This document shows, piece after piece, positions 37,958 to 46,652 of a DNA stretch of 64,000 nucleotides; the first letter of the stretch is position 1, and every line of letters begins with the position of its first letter. Location: assembly GCF_001854805.1 (NCBI RefSeq), contig NZ_MBLO01000230.1, positions 1-64,000 of the forward strand, in the 5' to 3' direction. The notes beneath the pieces are model-generated. The model saw only the letters and a list, made by a program, of their open reading frames with translations, had not been told where the DNA came from and made no database searches. The DNA comes from Pseudofrankia coriaricola (GTDB taxonomy: Bacteria > Actinomycetota > Actinomycetes > Frankiales > Frankiaceae). A program made the translations under genes and the position numbers.

Positions 37958-38719
37958 ATGACGGAGTCCGCCCAGAAGGTGGCGATCGTGACCGGTGCGG
38001 CCCGTGGCCTGGGTGCCGCGACTGCCCTGCGGCTGGCCGAGGACGGCTACGCCGTCGCCGTGCTGGACCTTGAGGAGCAGGCCACGAAGCCGGTCGTCGA
38101 CCAGATCGTCGCGGCGGGCGGCAAGGCGATCGGCGTCGGCGCGGACGTGAGCAACTCCGCGCAGGTCGAGGCCGGTGTCGCCAAGGTCGTCGCCGAGCTC
38201 GGCCCGCCGACCATCCTCGTCAACAATGCCGGCATCACCCGCGACAACCTCATCTTCAAGATGCCCGAGGCCGAGTGGGACCTCGTCATGGCCGTGCACC
38301 TGCGCGGCGCGTTCCTGATGACGAAGGCCTGCCAGAAGCACATGGTCGACGCCAAGTGGGGCCGGATCGTCAACCTCTCCAGCACGTCGGCGCTCGGTAA
38401 CCGCGGCCAGGTCAACTACTCGGCCGCGAAGGCCGGCATGCAGGGCTTCACCAAGACGGTGGCGATCGAGCTCGGCAAGTTCGGGGTCACCGCCAACGTC
38501 ATCGCCCCTGGACTCATCGAGAGCGAGATGACCCACGCGACCGCCGAGCGCCTCGGCGAGACCTGGGAGGCCTACGAGGCCCGCCGCGCGAGGGAGATCC
38601 CGGTCGCGCGCGTCGGCCAGCCGGCCGACATCGCCCACGCCGTCTCGTTCTTCGTCAGCGAGGGCGCCGGCTTCGTCTCCGGCCAGGTCCTCTACGTGGC
38701 CGGCGGCCCGAAGGCCTGA
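37958..38719 (+). CDS. FabG-like SDR (3-oxoacyl-ACP reductase type)
   Basis: A 253-residue short-chain dehydrogenase/reductase. The cofactor motif is TGAARGLGAATALRLA (11-26), then NNAGITRDN, catalytic Ser in NLSSTSALG, Tyr/Lys in YSAAKAG, and the typical end SGQVLYVAGGPKA. This is the FabG-like pattern; true fatty-acid synthesis FabG usually sits with other fab genes, so a role in secondary or degradative metabolism is as likely. ATG 37958 follows GGGAGAA. A strong hairpin lies 47 bp after the stop. Confidence 0.86.
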   Translation: MTESAQKVAIVTGAARGLGAATALRLAEDGYAVAVLDLEEQATKPVVDQIVAAGGKAIGVGADVSNSAQVEAGVAKVVAELGPPTILVNNAGITRDNLIFKMPEAEWDLVMAVHLRGAFLMTKACQKHMVDAKWGRIVNLSSTSALGNRGQVNYSAAKAGMQGFTKTVAIELGKFGVTANVIAPGLIESEMTHATAERLGETWEAYEARRAREIPVARVGQPADIAHAVSFFVSEGAGFVSGQVLYVAGGPKA

Positions 38720-38766
38720 GCCGCCAGGCCGCACGCTGGACCAACCGGCCTGGCCTCCAGGCTCCT

Positions 38767-38802
38767 GGCCCCGGGCCGACCACGACTCGTCGGTCCGGGG
38801 CC
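38767..38802 (+). terminator. Strong hairpin terminator after the SDR
   Basis: GGCCCCGGGCCGAC and GTCGGTCCGGGGCC pair over 14 bp with one mismatch around an 8-nt loop, followed by TTTCGGTT. Confidence 0.75.
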
Positions 38803-39185
38803 TTTCGGTTACCTGGAGTGGTCGGCCGTGTGCGGCTGAGTCGGCCGCTGCCGGGCCAGCGGAACCGGGTCGGCGTGTTTTTCCTCGGCCGACATCACGC
38901 CCCGGGCCCGTCCCGGGAGTGTCCGTTCGCCGGGGCCCGGTGTCAGCCCCGGACCGTGGCATCTGAGCCTGCCTATAGACACGCCAATCCAACACACATG
39001 CCCACCGGGGGATCGAACTGTGTTGGTTGAGCCTGCCTATGAACAGGCCCAAGTGCCACACATCCGCGCATGGCCGATCTCGGGCCGTGGACGGCCCGGC
39101 GGGAGTCGCCTCGCCGTCTCGCCTGGAGGGAGCGCCTGGGCGCCGGGGTTTGCGGCGGGACCGGGTGGCGAGGCCTGGGGCGGCC

Positions 39186-39197
39186 TACCGTTGGGAC
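39186..39197 (+). promoter_or_regulatory. -10-like box for leaderless gabT
   Basis: TACCGT (39186-39191) ends 6 nt before the ATG and there is no Shine-Dalgarno, consistent with leaderless transcription. Confidence 0.3.
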
Positions 39198-40634
39198 ATG
39201 ACGACGACCGCCGGCCCTTCCGCCCCCATCGGCTCAGCCCCGAATCGGGAAGTGGGCGGATCGGCGCATTCTGGCGACGCTGTCGCGGCCGGAGCGGTTT
39301 CGGCCGGCGGGCCGGGGCTGCCGCAGCGGCGGCAGCTGGTCACCGAGCTGCCGGGGCCGCGGTCGCGGGAGCTGCTGGCGCGCCGTGACGCGGCCGTCGC
39401 GCGGGGTGTGTCGATCGCCCTTCCGGTCTTCGTCACCGCGGCGGGCGGCGGGATCCTGGTCGACGTCGACGGGAACGCGCTGATCGACCTCGGCTCCGGG
39501 ATCGCCGTCACCACCGTCGGCAACAGCGCCCCACGGGTCGTCGACAACGTGATCGCGCAGGTTCAGGCGTTCACCCATACCTGCTTCATGATCACGCCGT
39601 ATGAGGGCTACGTCGCGGTCTGCGAGCAGCTGGCCCGCCTCACCCCGGGCGACCACGACAAGCGCTCGGCGCTGTTCAACTCCGGGGCCGAAGCCGTCGA
39701 GAACGCCGTCAAGATTGCCCGGATCCACACCCGCCGCCAGGCCGTCATCGTCTTCGACCACGCCTACCACGGGCGCACCAACCTGACGATGGCGCTGACC
39801 GCCAAGAACCAGCCCTACAAGAACGGCTTCGGCCCGTTCGCGCCCGAGATCTACCGGGTGCCGCTGTCCTACCCGTTCCGCGACGGCCTGACCGGCCCCG
39901 AGGCCGCCGCCCGCGCGATCGGGATCATCGAGAGCCAGGTCGGCGCCGCCAATGTCGCCGCTGTCCTTATCGAGCCGATCCAGGGCGAGGGCGGGTTTAT
40001 CGTCCCGGCCGAGGGCTTCCTGCTGGCGCTCGCGGACTGGTCGCGCGCTAACGGCGCTGTGTTCGTCGCCGACGAGGTGCAGACCGGTTTCGCCCGCACC
40101 GGCTCGATGTTCGCCTGCGAGCACGAGGGCGTCGTCCCCGACCTCGTCGCCACCGCCAAGGGCATGGCCGGCGGCCTGCCGCTGTCGGCCGTCACCGGCC
40201 GTGTCGAGATCATGGAATCCGCCCACCCCGGCGGCCTCGGCGGCACCTACGGCGGCAACCCGCTGGCGTGCGCCGCCGCCCTCGGCGCCATCGAGACCAT
40301 CGAGCGCGACGGCCTCGTCGACCGGGCCCGCGCGATCGGCGAGCGGGTGCTGCCCCGCCTGCGCACCGTCGCCGGGCGAATCCCGGCCATCGGCGACGTC
40401 CGCGGCCGTGGTGCCATGCTCGCCGTCGAGATCGTCGACCCCGCCACCAGCCAGCCGGACGCCGCCGCCACCGGCCGTGTCGCCCGCCGCTGCCACGAAC
40501 AGGGCGTCGTCGTCCTCACCTGCGGCACCGACGGCAACGTCCTGCGCCTGCTGCCCCCGCTCGCGATCGGCGACGACCTCCTCGACGACGGCATCACCGT
40601 CCTCACCGAGGCCCTCGGCTCCCTTGCCCTCTGA
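39198..40634 (+). CDS. gabT: 4-aminobutyrate transaminase (class III aminotransferase)
   Basis: A 478-residue PLP enzyme that moves the amino group of 4-aminobutyrate to 2-oxoglutarate, giving succinate semialdehyde and glutamate. Class III features: ALFNSGAEAVENAVKIAR, FDHAYHGRTNLTMALT, VLIEPIQGEGGFIVP, VADEVQTGFARTG, and the PLP lysine K321 in TAKGMAGGLPLSA. This wording is characteristic of actinobacterial GabT. The first 45 residues are Ala/Gly-rich and variable. ATG 39198 is placed by leaderless geometry. With pruA at the window end and the glutamate dehydrogenase next door, it belongs to glutamate/GABA metabolism. Confidence 0.88.
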   Translation: MTTTAGPSAPIGSAPNREVGGSAHSGDAVAAGAVSAGGPGLPQRRQLVTELPGPRSRELLARRDAAVARGVSIALPVFVTAAGGGILVDVDGNALIDLGSGIAVTTVGNSAPRVVDNVIAQVQAFTHTCFMITPYEGYVAVCEQLARLTPGDHDKRSALFNSGAEAVENAVKIARIHTRRQAVIVFDHAYHGRTNLTMALTAKNQPYKNGFGPFAPEIYRVPLSYPFRDGLTGPEAAARAIGIIESQVGAANVAAVLIEPIQGEGGFIVPAEGFLLALADWSRANGAVFVADEVQTGFARTGSMFACEHEGVVPDLVATAKGMAGGLPLSAVTGRVEIMESAHPGGLGGTYGGNPLACAAALGAIETIERDGLVDRARAIGERVLPRLRTVAGRIPAIGDVRGRGAMLAVEIVDPATSQPDAAATGRVARRCHEQGVVVLTCGTDGNVLRLLPPLAIGDDLLDDGITVLTEALGSLAL

Positions 40635-40675
40635 CAGCCCCGGGCGGACCCGTGACAGCCCCCGGCGACCTCGGG

Positions 40676-41998
40676 CTAGCGGTTGCGGACGTGGGGCCCC
40701 AGGCCGCTGTCGGTGAACTGGACGCGTTCGACGAGCAGGCGCAGCTCGCGGATGGCGACCGTGGCCGCGGCGACGTCGAGAGGGCCGGTGCCGACCCGCA
40801 GGTCGGTGGGCTGGAAGCCTGCCCGGCGGGCGGAACGGGGGCGGGGCTCACCGGACGGTGGCTCGCCGGCGAGCTCGGCGAGGACGGCGGTGAACGGGCC
40901 CACGGCCTCGGCGCGCTGGACGAGCCAGCGGGAGGTGAGTACCCGCGGACCGTCGGCCAGGTAGGCGTGGGCATCCCCGCCGGTGCTGGTCGGCTCCCGG
41001 GTCCCGGGTGAGATCGGGGCGTCGGCGCGGGCCGCGGCGAGGACGAGCCAGTCGAGGGTCGCCCACAGCTCGGTGAGCCGGGCCCGCAGCGCCGCCTTGG
41101 CGGCAAGCGTCCAGTGCGAGTCGGCGGCGACGTCGACCAGCCGGCCATGCAGGCCGGCGAGGCCGAGCCAGCGGCCGAGTACCACGTGCACCGCGGCGGC
41201 GTCCTCGACGGCCGCCGGCGCCGGCACCGGCGAGGCGACCAGCAGGTCGAGCGCGGTGCCGAGCGCGCCGAGCCCCGAGATCGTCCCGGTCAGGTCCCCG
41301 CCCGCGCCCGCGCCGGTTACGCCGAACGAGGCGGCGAGGTCCGCGGCGGGCCCGCGCAGCCGCTCGGTGACGGCCGTCGTGCCCGCCCGGCCGCGGGCGT
41401 GGCGTAGCAGCCACTCGCTCGCGAGCTCGTGGAACTCGCGGGCCGCGCGGCGGCCGGCCAGCTCGGCCGCCGCTTCCATCGCGTCGCCGCGCCGGTCGAG
41501 TGCCGCCCACAGCCCGTCGAGGCCGAACAGCACGGCCGCCGCCGCGTACGCGCGGGCGGCGTCGGCGCTGGTCACGCCGGTCTGCTCCTCGAGCCGGAAG
41601 ACGAAGCCGGGCCCCAGCCGGTTGACCAGCTCGTTCGCCAGCCGGGTCGCGATGATCTCGCGGACCAGCGGGTGCGCGCTGATCCGCCCCGCGAAGCGCT
41701 CCCGCACCGCGGGCGGGAAGTAGTGCTGGGCGACCAGGTCGAGCGCGGGCGTGTCCGGCAGCGTCGAATCCAGCAGCTCCTGACGCACGAGTATCTTCGC
41801 CTTGGCCTGCAGCACGGCGAGCTCCGGGCGGGTGAGCCCGGAACGCGCCCCCCGCAGCTCCTCCAGCCGGACCTCCGACGGCAGGTGGTCCAGCGACCGG
41901 ACCAGGCCGGAGCGGACCTCCAGATTGCGCAGCAGCCGGATGTGGCGGTCCAGGAAGTACGGCGCGTAGGTCGCCGCCAGGCTCACCGCGACCGCCTG
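40676..41998 (-). CDS. NAD-glutamate dehydrogenase, C-terminal segment after an in-frame stop
   Basis: These 441 codons directly continue the preceding gene in the same frame after a TAG at 41999-42001. The first possible start is GTG 41986 (VSLAATYAPYFLDRHIRLLRNLE). The content matches the helical C-terminal domain of large bacterial NAD-glutamate dehydrogenases: GLTRPELAVLQAKAKI, REIIATRLANELVNRLGPGFVFRLEEQTG. The translation stays well conserved right up to the stop. Either the TAG is read through, or the two halves are made separately, or this is a recent nonsense mutation or sequencing error. No independent ribosome site is obvious before GTG 41986. Confidence 0.8.
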   Translation of the reverse strand, partial: QAVAVSLAATYAPYFLDRHIRLLRNLEVRSGLVRSLDHLPSEVRLEELRGARSGLTRPELAVLQAKAKILVRQELLDSTLPDTPALDLVAQHYFPPAVRERFAGRISAHPLVREIIATRLANELVNRLGPGFVFRLEEQTGVTSADAARAYAAAAVLFGLDGLWAALDRRGDAMEAAAELAGRRAAREFHELASEWLLRHARGRAGTTAVTERLRGPAADLAASFGVTGAGAGGDLTGTISGLGALGTALDLLVASPVPAPAAVEDAAAVHVVLGRWLGLAGLHGRLVDVAADSHWTLAAKAALRARLTELWATLDWLVLAAARADAPISPGTREPTSTGGDAHAYLADGPRVLTSRWLVQRAEAVGPFTAVLAELAGEPPSGEPRPRSARRAGFQPTDLRVGTGPLDVAAATVAIRELRLLVERVQFTDSGLGPHVRNR

Positions 41999-42001
41999 CT
42001 A
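41999..42001 (-). other. In-frame TAG separating the two parts of NAD-glutamate dehydrogenase
   Basis: The minus strand reads ...GAC AGC GCC TAG CAG GCG GTC GCG GTG AGC..., with homologous protein on both sides in one frame. The following CAG resembles the start of known leaky contexts (UAG CAR), but readthrough is not shown. Confidence 0.85.
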
Positions 42002-44287
42002 GGCGCTGTCGTCGAGGACGGCGGTGGCGACGTCGTCCGTGAGCGAGCGCAGCAGCTCGTCGCGGCCCTCGCGGGTCAGCTCACCCTCGTCGACGGCGCC
42101 GGCGAGAAGGATCTTCAGGTTGACCTCGCGGTCGGACGTGTCGACACCGGCGGAGTTGTCGAGGAAGTCGGTGTTGATCTTTCCTCCGAGGTGGGCGAGC
42201 TCGACGCGGGCGGCCTGGGTGACGCCGAGGTTGCCGCCCTCGACGACGACCCGGGCGCGCAGCTCGTCGGCGTCGACGCGGACCGCGTCGTTCGCGTGGT
42301 CGGCGGCGTCGTCGTGGCTCTCGGTGCTGGCCTTGACGTAGGTACCGATGCCGCCGTTGTAGAGCAGGTCGACGGGAGCGCGCAGCAGCGCCTGGATCAG
42401 CTCGACCGGCGACATCCCGACGCTGTCGCTGTCGCCGTCGCCGGTGTCGGTGTCGGTGTCGGTGTCGACCGAGGCGCCGTCGCTGGCGGGGGCGGCCGCG
42501 GGGGGGAGGCCGAGAACCTCTCGGGCCCTGGCCGAGAGCTCGACGCTGCGGGCGTCGCGACGGAAGACCCCGCCGCCGGTTGAGAGGATCTTGGGGTCGT
42601 AGTCCGCCCACGACGAGCCGGGCAGGTCGTAGAGCCGCTGCCGCTCGGCGAACGAGGCCGCCGGGTCGGGATCCGGGTCGAGGAAGACGTGCCGGTGGTC
42701 GAAGGCGCCGATCAGACGCATCGAGCGTGACCGCAGCATCCCGTTGCCGAAGACGTCGCCCGACATGTCGCCGATACCGACGACCGTGAAGGGATCGCGG
42801 TCGGCGTCGACGCCGAGCTCGCGCAGGTGCTGGCGGGCCGACTCCCAGGCACCCCGGGCGGTGATCCCCATCGCCTTGTGGTCATAGCCGGCCGACCCGC
42901 CGGAGGCGAACGCGTCGCCCAGCCAGTAGCCGTACTCGGCGGCGATCTCGTTGGCCAGGTCGGAGAAGGTGGCGGTGCCCTTGTCGGCCGCCACGACCAG
43001 GTACGTGTCCGGATCGTCGTAGCAGACGGTGCGCTCCGGGCCGACCGGCTTGCCGCCGGCCAGGTTGTCGGTGACGTCCAGCAGGGCCGAGACGAACGTC
43101 CGGTACGCGGCCCGCACCCTGTCCTGGCTCGGACGCCCGCCTCCCGCCCCGGTACCGGCCCCGCTCGCGTCGCCGGTACCAGCCCCGGCCCCGGCCCCAG
43201 CACCGCCATGGACACCGGCGGCCAGGGTCGGCTCGTGCAGGACGAAGGCGCCCTTGGCACCGTCGGGGACGATGACGACGTTCTTGGTGACCTGCGCGCG
43301 GTAGAGGCCGTGCACCTCGGTGCGGTAGTCCTCGGGCCGGTCGGAGAACCGCAGGCCGCCACGGGCCACCCGCCCGCCGCGCATGTGCACGCCCTCGACG
43401 GTCGGCGAGGTCACGAACACCTCGACCCAGGGGCGCGGCGCTGGCAGAAACCCGAGCCGGGACGAGGCGATCTTCAGTGCCAACGCCGGCTTCGGCCGCC
43501 CGGCCACGTCGCGCTGGTAGTGGTTGGTACGGATCACCGCGGCGAGCACGTCGCGCAGCCCGCGCAGGATCCTGTCCTCGTCGAGACTGGCGACGGCGGC
43601 GAGCAGCGCCTCCAGCCTGGCGGACGCCCGCGCGGCACCGGCCGCCCGGTTGTCCGGGCCGCGGCGGTCCGGGCGGTCCGGGCGGTCCGGGCCGGCGTGG
43701 TCCGGGTCGAAGCGGGCCCGGAAGTAGTCGAGCAGCCCGTGGGCGAACGCGGGGTTCGCCAGCACTGTCCGCGCGGCGTAGCCGTGCGACAGGCCGACGC
43801 CGGTCTGGTGCAGGAACCGCCAGGCCGCCCGGATGACGTTCACCTCGCGCCACGGGACCCCCGCGCTCAGCGCCAGCCGGGTGAACCCGTCCAGCTCAGC
43901 CTGCCCCGTCCACACCGCGGCGAACAGCTGCCCCAACGCCGCCCGTACCGCCGCGTCCGCGGACACTGTGCCCGACGGCTCCGGCAGCCGCAGCAGGTAC
44001 TCGTCCCGCTCGGATGTCCTGGACCCGTCGGAGACGGCCGGCGGCCGGTCGTGGTCGACGACCTCGACGCCGAGGCGGGTGAACACGTCGACGACGGCCG
44101 CGAGCGGTGGCCGTCCCGTCGCCACCGGCCAGGTCAGCGCGCACCGCGTCGTCCCGCCGGCGCCGTCGCTGAACGTCATCTCAGGGGCGGCGGCCGCCGG
44201 CGCGCCGGACGGCCCCACCACCCGTGCCTGACCACCGTTTCCTGCCCCCGCCTCGGGGCCGTCCGTCCCCGCGCCACCTGCACTCAC
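41999..44287 (-). CDS. gdh: NAD-glutamate dehydrogenase, catalytic part, N-terminally short
   Basis: A 762-residue product with the catalytic domain of the 180-kDa bacterial NAD-glutamate dehydrogenase family, which deaminates glutamate to 2-oxoglutarate. Conserved blocks are LALKIASSRLGFLPAPRPWVEVFV, RVARGGLRFSDRPEDYRTEVHGLYRAQVTKN, GIGDMSGDVFGNGMLRS, and DLLYNGGIGTYVKAS. Normal members have about 1600 residues; this frame begins only at the region before the catalytic domain, so roughly 450-600 N-terminal residues are absent and nothing matching them lies upstream. It ends at a TAG, after which the C-terminal domain continues in frame. Repeats (DTDTDTDT, GAGAGAGTG) sit in linkers. It is probably decaying, or a short variant relying on readthrough. 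Confidence 0.78.
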   Translation of the reverse strand: MSAGGAGTDGPEAGAGNGGQARVVGPSGAPAAAAPEMTFSDGAGGTTRCALTWPVATGRPPLAAVVDVFTRLGVEVVDHDRPPAVSDGSRTSERDEYLLRLPEPSGTVSADAAVRAALGQLFAAVWTGQAELDGFTRLALSAGVPWREVNVIRAAWRFLHQTGVGLSHGYAARTVLANPAFAHGLLDYFRARFDPDHAGPDRPDRPDRRGPDNRAAGAARASARLEALLAAVASLDEDRILRGLRDVLAAVIRTNHYQRDVAGRPKPALALKIASSRLGFLPAPRPWVEVFVTSPTVEGVHMRGGRVARGGLRFSDRPEDYRTEVHGLYRAQVTKNVVIVPDGAKGAFVLHEPTLAAGVHGGAGAGAGAGTGDASGAGTGAGGGRPSQDRVRAAYRTFVSALLDVTDNLAGGKPVGPERTVCYDDPDTYLVVAADKGTATFSDLANEIAAEYGYWLGDAFASGGSAGYDHKAMGITARGAWESARQHLRELGVDADRDPFTVVGIGDMSGDVFGNGMLRSRSMRLIGAFDHRHVFLDPDPDPAASFAERQRLYDLPGSSWADYDPKILSTGGGVFRRDARSVELSARAREVLGLPPAAAPASDGASVDTDTDTDTGDGDSDSVGMSPVELIQALLRAPVDLLYNGGIGTYVKASTESHDDAADHANDAVRVDADELRARVVVEGGNLGVTQAARVELAHLGGKINTDFLDNSAGVDTSDREVNLKILLAGAVDEGELTREGRDELLRSLTDDVATAVLDDSA

Positions 44288-44679
44288 GGCCTCACCGGCT
44301 TCTCCATAGTCCTGACGGCCCTGCCCGGACGACCCGGTCCGAGCGCCCGGTCCCGAGCGCCGAGTTCCGGGGACCGGTCCCGAGGGCTCGGTCCCGACGG
44401 CCCGATATCGCGTCGGTGGTTGTCCACGTCCTACCTGACGCTAGAACTCGCGCCGAGATCGTGTCGTCCTGACAGGGTGGCCAGCCACATGTGCGGTGAC
44501 GCCCGGGCGACAGGTCGGGACTTGCGTAGCCATCGCCGGACACGCGCGGTCTGAAGTAGCCTCCTGCCACCGGGGCCGCACCCAGTGCCACGGCGAAACA
44601 GTGTGCATGCCGTCCCGCGGGCCTTGAGCGGCACGTGACTGCGGCGAGCGGCCGGCTCATGCCAGGAACAGGGGCAGCA
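44288..44679. other. Divergent intergenic region
   Basis: No gene seen and no trace of the missing N-terminal domain of the glutamate dehydrogenase. Tandem CGGTCCCGAG-like motifs occur around 44335-44400. Confidence 0.45.
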
Positions 44680-45603
44680 ATGGACCAGCCCAGCTTCACC
44701 AGGTCAGCGGGTACAGGCTCCGACGCGGTCCGGAAGGCCCGGGTACGCCTCACCGGGCTCGACGTGGACCTCTTCCGCCACCCGCTCGACCGGCAGGCCA
44801 CCAACAACCTCAAGAGGGTCCCGGGGTTCGACAAGGCGGTCGCGAGGTTCATCGAGTGGGGCGTCGAACGGATCGAGTACGTCGAGCACACCGCGTCGGG
44901 CGTGCGCGTCGGGCCCCGGCAGCTGCCCCGCGTCCATGGCCTGCTGCGCGAGGCCTGCGCGGTCCTCGACATCCGCGAGCCCGAGCTCTACGTCCGCCAG
45001 GGGCCCCCGAACGCCTACACATCGGGGCACAACCACCCCTACATCGTGCTGTTCACCGAGCTGATCGACCTCATGTCCGAGGACGAGCTCCTCGGCGTCC
45101 TCAGCCACGAGGCCGGGCACATCAAGTGCGGCCACGTTCTCTACAAGACGATGGCGCGGGTGTTCGGTGGCGCGGCGACCGCGGGGATGCGGCGCGTGAA
45201 CCCGATGACGGTCGCCGTCGGGCTGGGTATCGGCGCGGCGCTGAAGAGCTGGGACCGCGCGTCGGAGTTCACCGCCGACCGCGCCGCGATGCTGGCCACC
45301 CAGGACCTCGACGCCTGCGTCGGGATGATGATGAAGCTCGCCGGTGGCGTCCGGTCCGACGAGATGAGCACAGCCGCGTTCCTCGAACAGGCCCAGCATC
45401 TGGACGTCCTCGCGGCCGAGAGCAAGATCTCCCGGCTCCACCGTTTCCAGCTGCGCGTCGGCAGCGGCCATCCGCTCGTCGTCGAGCGTGCCCGCCGCTT
45501 CCAGGAGTGGATCGCCAGCGGCGAGCCCGGTGACATCGTCGCCCGGTACGCGGCGGCCACCGTCCCCGCCCAGCCCACCACCGGTCCTGACGGCCGGTAC
45601 TAG
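44680..45603 (+). CDS. M48-family metallopeptidase
   Basis: A 307-residue zinc protease. The zinc motif HEAGH is at 143-147, with the third ligand Glu in SEFTADRAAML. YTSGHNHPYIVLFTELIDLMSEDEL is the usual segment before the active site. Unlike HtpX, it has no obvious long membrane helices before the motif; a moderately hydrophobic stretch (MTVAVGLGIGAALKSW) follows it. ATG 44680 is preceded by GGGGCAGC; GTG 44635 and ATG 44659 are alternatives. The substrates of these short actinobacterial M48 proteins are unknown. Confidence 0.82.
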   Translation: MDQPSFTRSAGTGSDAVRKARVRLTGLDVDLFRHPLDRQATNNLKRVPGFDKAVARFIEWGVERIEYVEHTASGVRVGPRQLPRVHGLLREACAVLDIREPELYVRQGPPNAYTSGHNHPYIVLFTELIDLMSEDELLGVLSHEAGHIKCGHVLYKTMARVFGGAATAGMRRVNPMTVAVGLGIGAALKSWDRASEFTADRAAMLATQDLDACVGMMMKLAGGVRSDEMSTAAFLEQAQHLDVLAAESKISRLHRFQLRVGSGHPLVVERARRFQEWIASGEPGDIVARYAAATVPAQPTTGPDGRY

Positions 45604-46013
45604 CGATCAGGACCAGCCTGGGCCGGCCACGTAGGGCGAGGGAAGATCGCTGGTGGCTGGTGGCTGGTAGCTGGTAGCGCTGGTGGCGGGCGACGCTGGT
45701 GGCGGGTGGTGCTGGAGGCCGGCGGTGATCTGGTGGCATTTTGGAGCCAGGACCCCGAAAATGCCACCAGATCATGAGCCGGGCCATGATCTGGTGGGAT
45801 CGTCGGTGCCGCCCCGCTCACCGGTAACGACTTTTCCCTCGGGCAGCTTCTCGCTCGTCGTCCGTGGCCGCGTGCGGCGGTACGGCGGGTGCGCCTGGGC
45901 CGGTGCCATCGCCCTGACGGGCGCCCGCGCGGAGCGACCTCACCGGCCGGGCGAGCGGGATGGGCCGGCGGGATGGGCGAGTATGGCCGCATGCGACGCG
46001 CGGGGCGACACCG
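45604..46013. other. Intergenic region with repeats and a long palindrome
   Basis: No gene seen. It starts with GCTGGTGGC/GCTGGTAG-type short tandem repeats (about 45648-45712) and then holds the 17-bp-arm palindrome at 45726-45774. Confidence 0.55.
45726..45774. repeat. Perfect 17-bp-arm palindrome with a third half-arm
   Basis: TGATCTGGTGGCATTTT (45726-45742) and AAAATGCCACCAGATCA (45758-45774) pair perfectly across a 15-nt loop. GATCATG at 45771 then pairs with CATGATC at 45785-45791, and TGATCTGGTGG recurs at 45787-45797. So three arms can form alternative hairpins. A degenerate relative lies at 37700. Confidence 0.85.
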
Positions 46014-46496
46014 ATGACCATGACCGGGCTGCCCCCGGAGGGGCGGGTGCTGGCCCGGGCGGTCACGGCCGTGGTCGACGCGGCGGGGCGGCGCGACGCG
46101 GCCGCGTTGCGGGCGGCGTGCAACCAGCTGCGGACCTGTGACGAGGCGGTGGCACGGGAGGTGCTGCACCGGCTGACGCTGAGGCTGGTCGAGCGGGCCT
46201 ACCCCGACGGTGTCGACGCCGACGACATCCGCGGGCTGTTCGACGAGGTCGTCCGCCGCGCGTCGCCCTGGCTGACGGGCGTCGAGCCATATGCGGTCGT
46301 CGTCGTGCTCGCCGGCGCGCTGTCCATCCACCCGCCGGACGACGCGCCGAAGCCGAGCCTCGACCCGGACGCCCTGCCGATCGCCTGCGCCCTCGTCGTC
46401 GATTACCTGCTCGTCCGCCTGGGTTCCCGACTGCCCGCCGAGCTGGCACACGCCTTCGACGAGCTGCGCACCGCCCAGACAAACGAGATGCCCTGA
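46014..46496 (+). CDS. Hypothetical protein
   Basis: I do not recognise this 160-residue, mostly helical protein (starts MTMTGLPPEGRVLARAVTAVVDAAGRRD). It is acidic, has ordinary codon use, and shows regular amphipathic helices (CNQLRTCDEAVAREVLHRLTLRLVERAYPDGVDADDIRGLFDEVVRRA) and no membrane segment or signal. Third-position GC and the absence of low-complexity sequence support a real gene. ATG 46014 is chosen, with GGGG upstream; ATG 46020 and an upstream GTG/ATG are possible. It precedes the PPOX/F420 gene on the same strand by 157 bp. Confidence 0.62.
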   Translation: MTMTGLPPEGRVLARAVTAVVDAAGRRDAAALRAACNQLRTCDEAVAREVLHRLTLRLVERAYPDGVDADDIRGLFDEVVRRASPWLTGVEPYAVVVVLAGALSIHPPDDAPKPSLDPDALPIACALVVDYLLVRLGSRLPAELAHAFDELRTAQTNEMP

Positions 46497-46652
46497 GAGC
46501 TGGGAGAGGGTTCTGGGCGCCGGATGCCTCCGCCGCCCCGCGCCCCGCCGCGCACTGTTCGCCCGGCACCCGGAGCGGACGATCGTCACCTGGGTAGTCG
46601 GGGAACGACGGGTCCTCCGTGGAGCCGGGCGGGGTCCGGCAAGACTGGGAAG

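Larger units (their letters stand above)
38720..39197. other. Intergenic region upstream of gabT with direct and inverted repeats
   Basis: No gene seen. TGAGCCTGCCTAT occurs at 38964-38976 and again at 39028-39040. Between them lie inverted arms CCAACACA (38989-38996) and TGTGTTGG (39019-39026). The arrangement looks regulatory. Confidence 0.5.

Noticed and set aside
41986-42001. Frameshift as the cause of the split glutamate dehydrogenase
   Set aside because: Both halves are in the same frame; the break is a single TAG, not an insertion or deletion.
45648-45712. GCTGGTGGC-type short repeats as a coding repeat gene
   Set aside because: No start codon with a ribosome site and no long frame; it looks like simple intergenic repeat.
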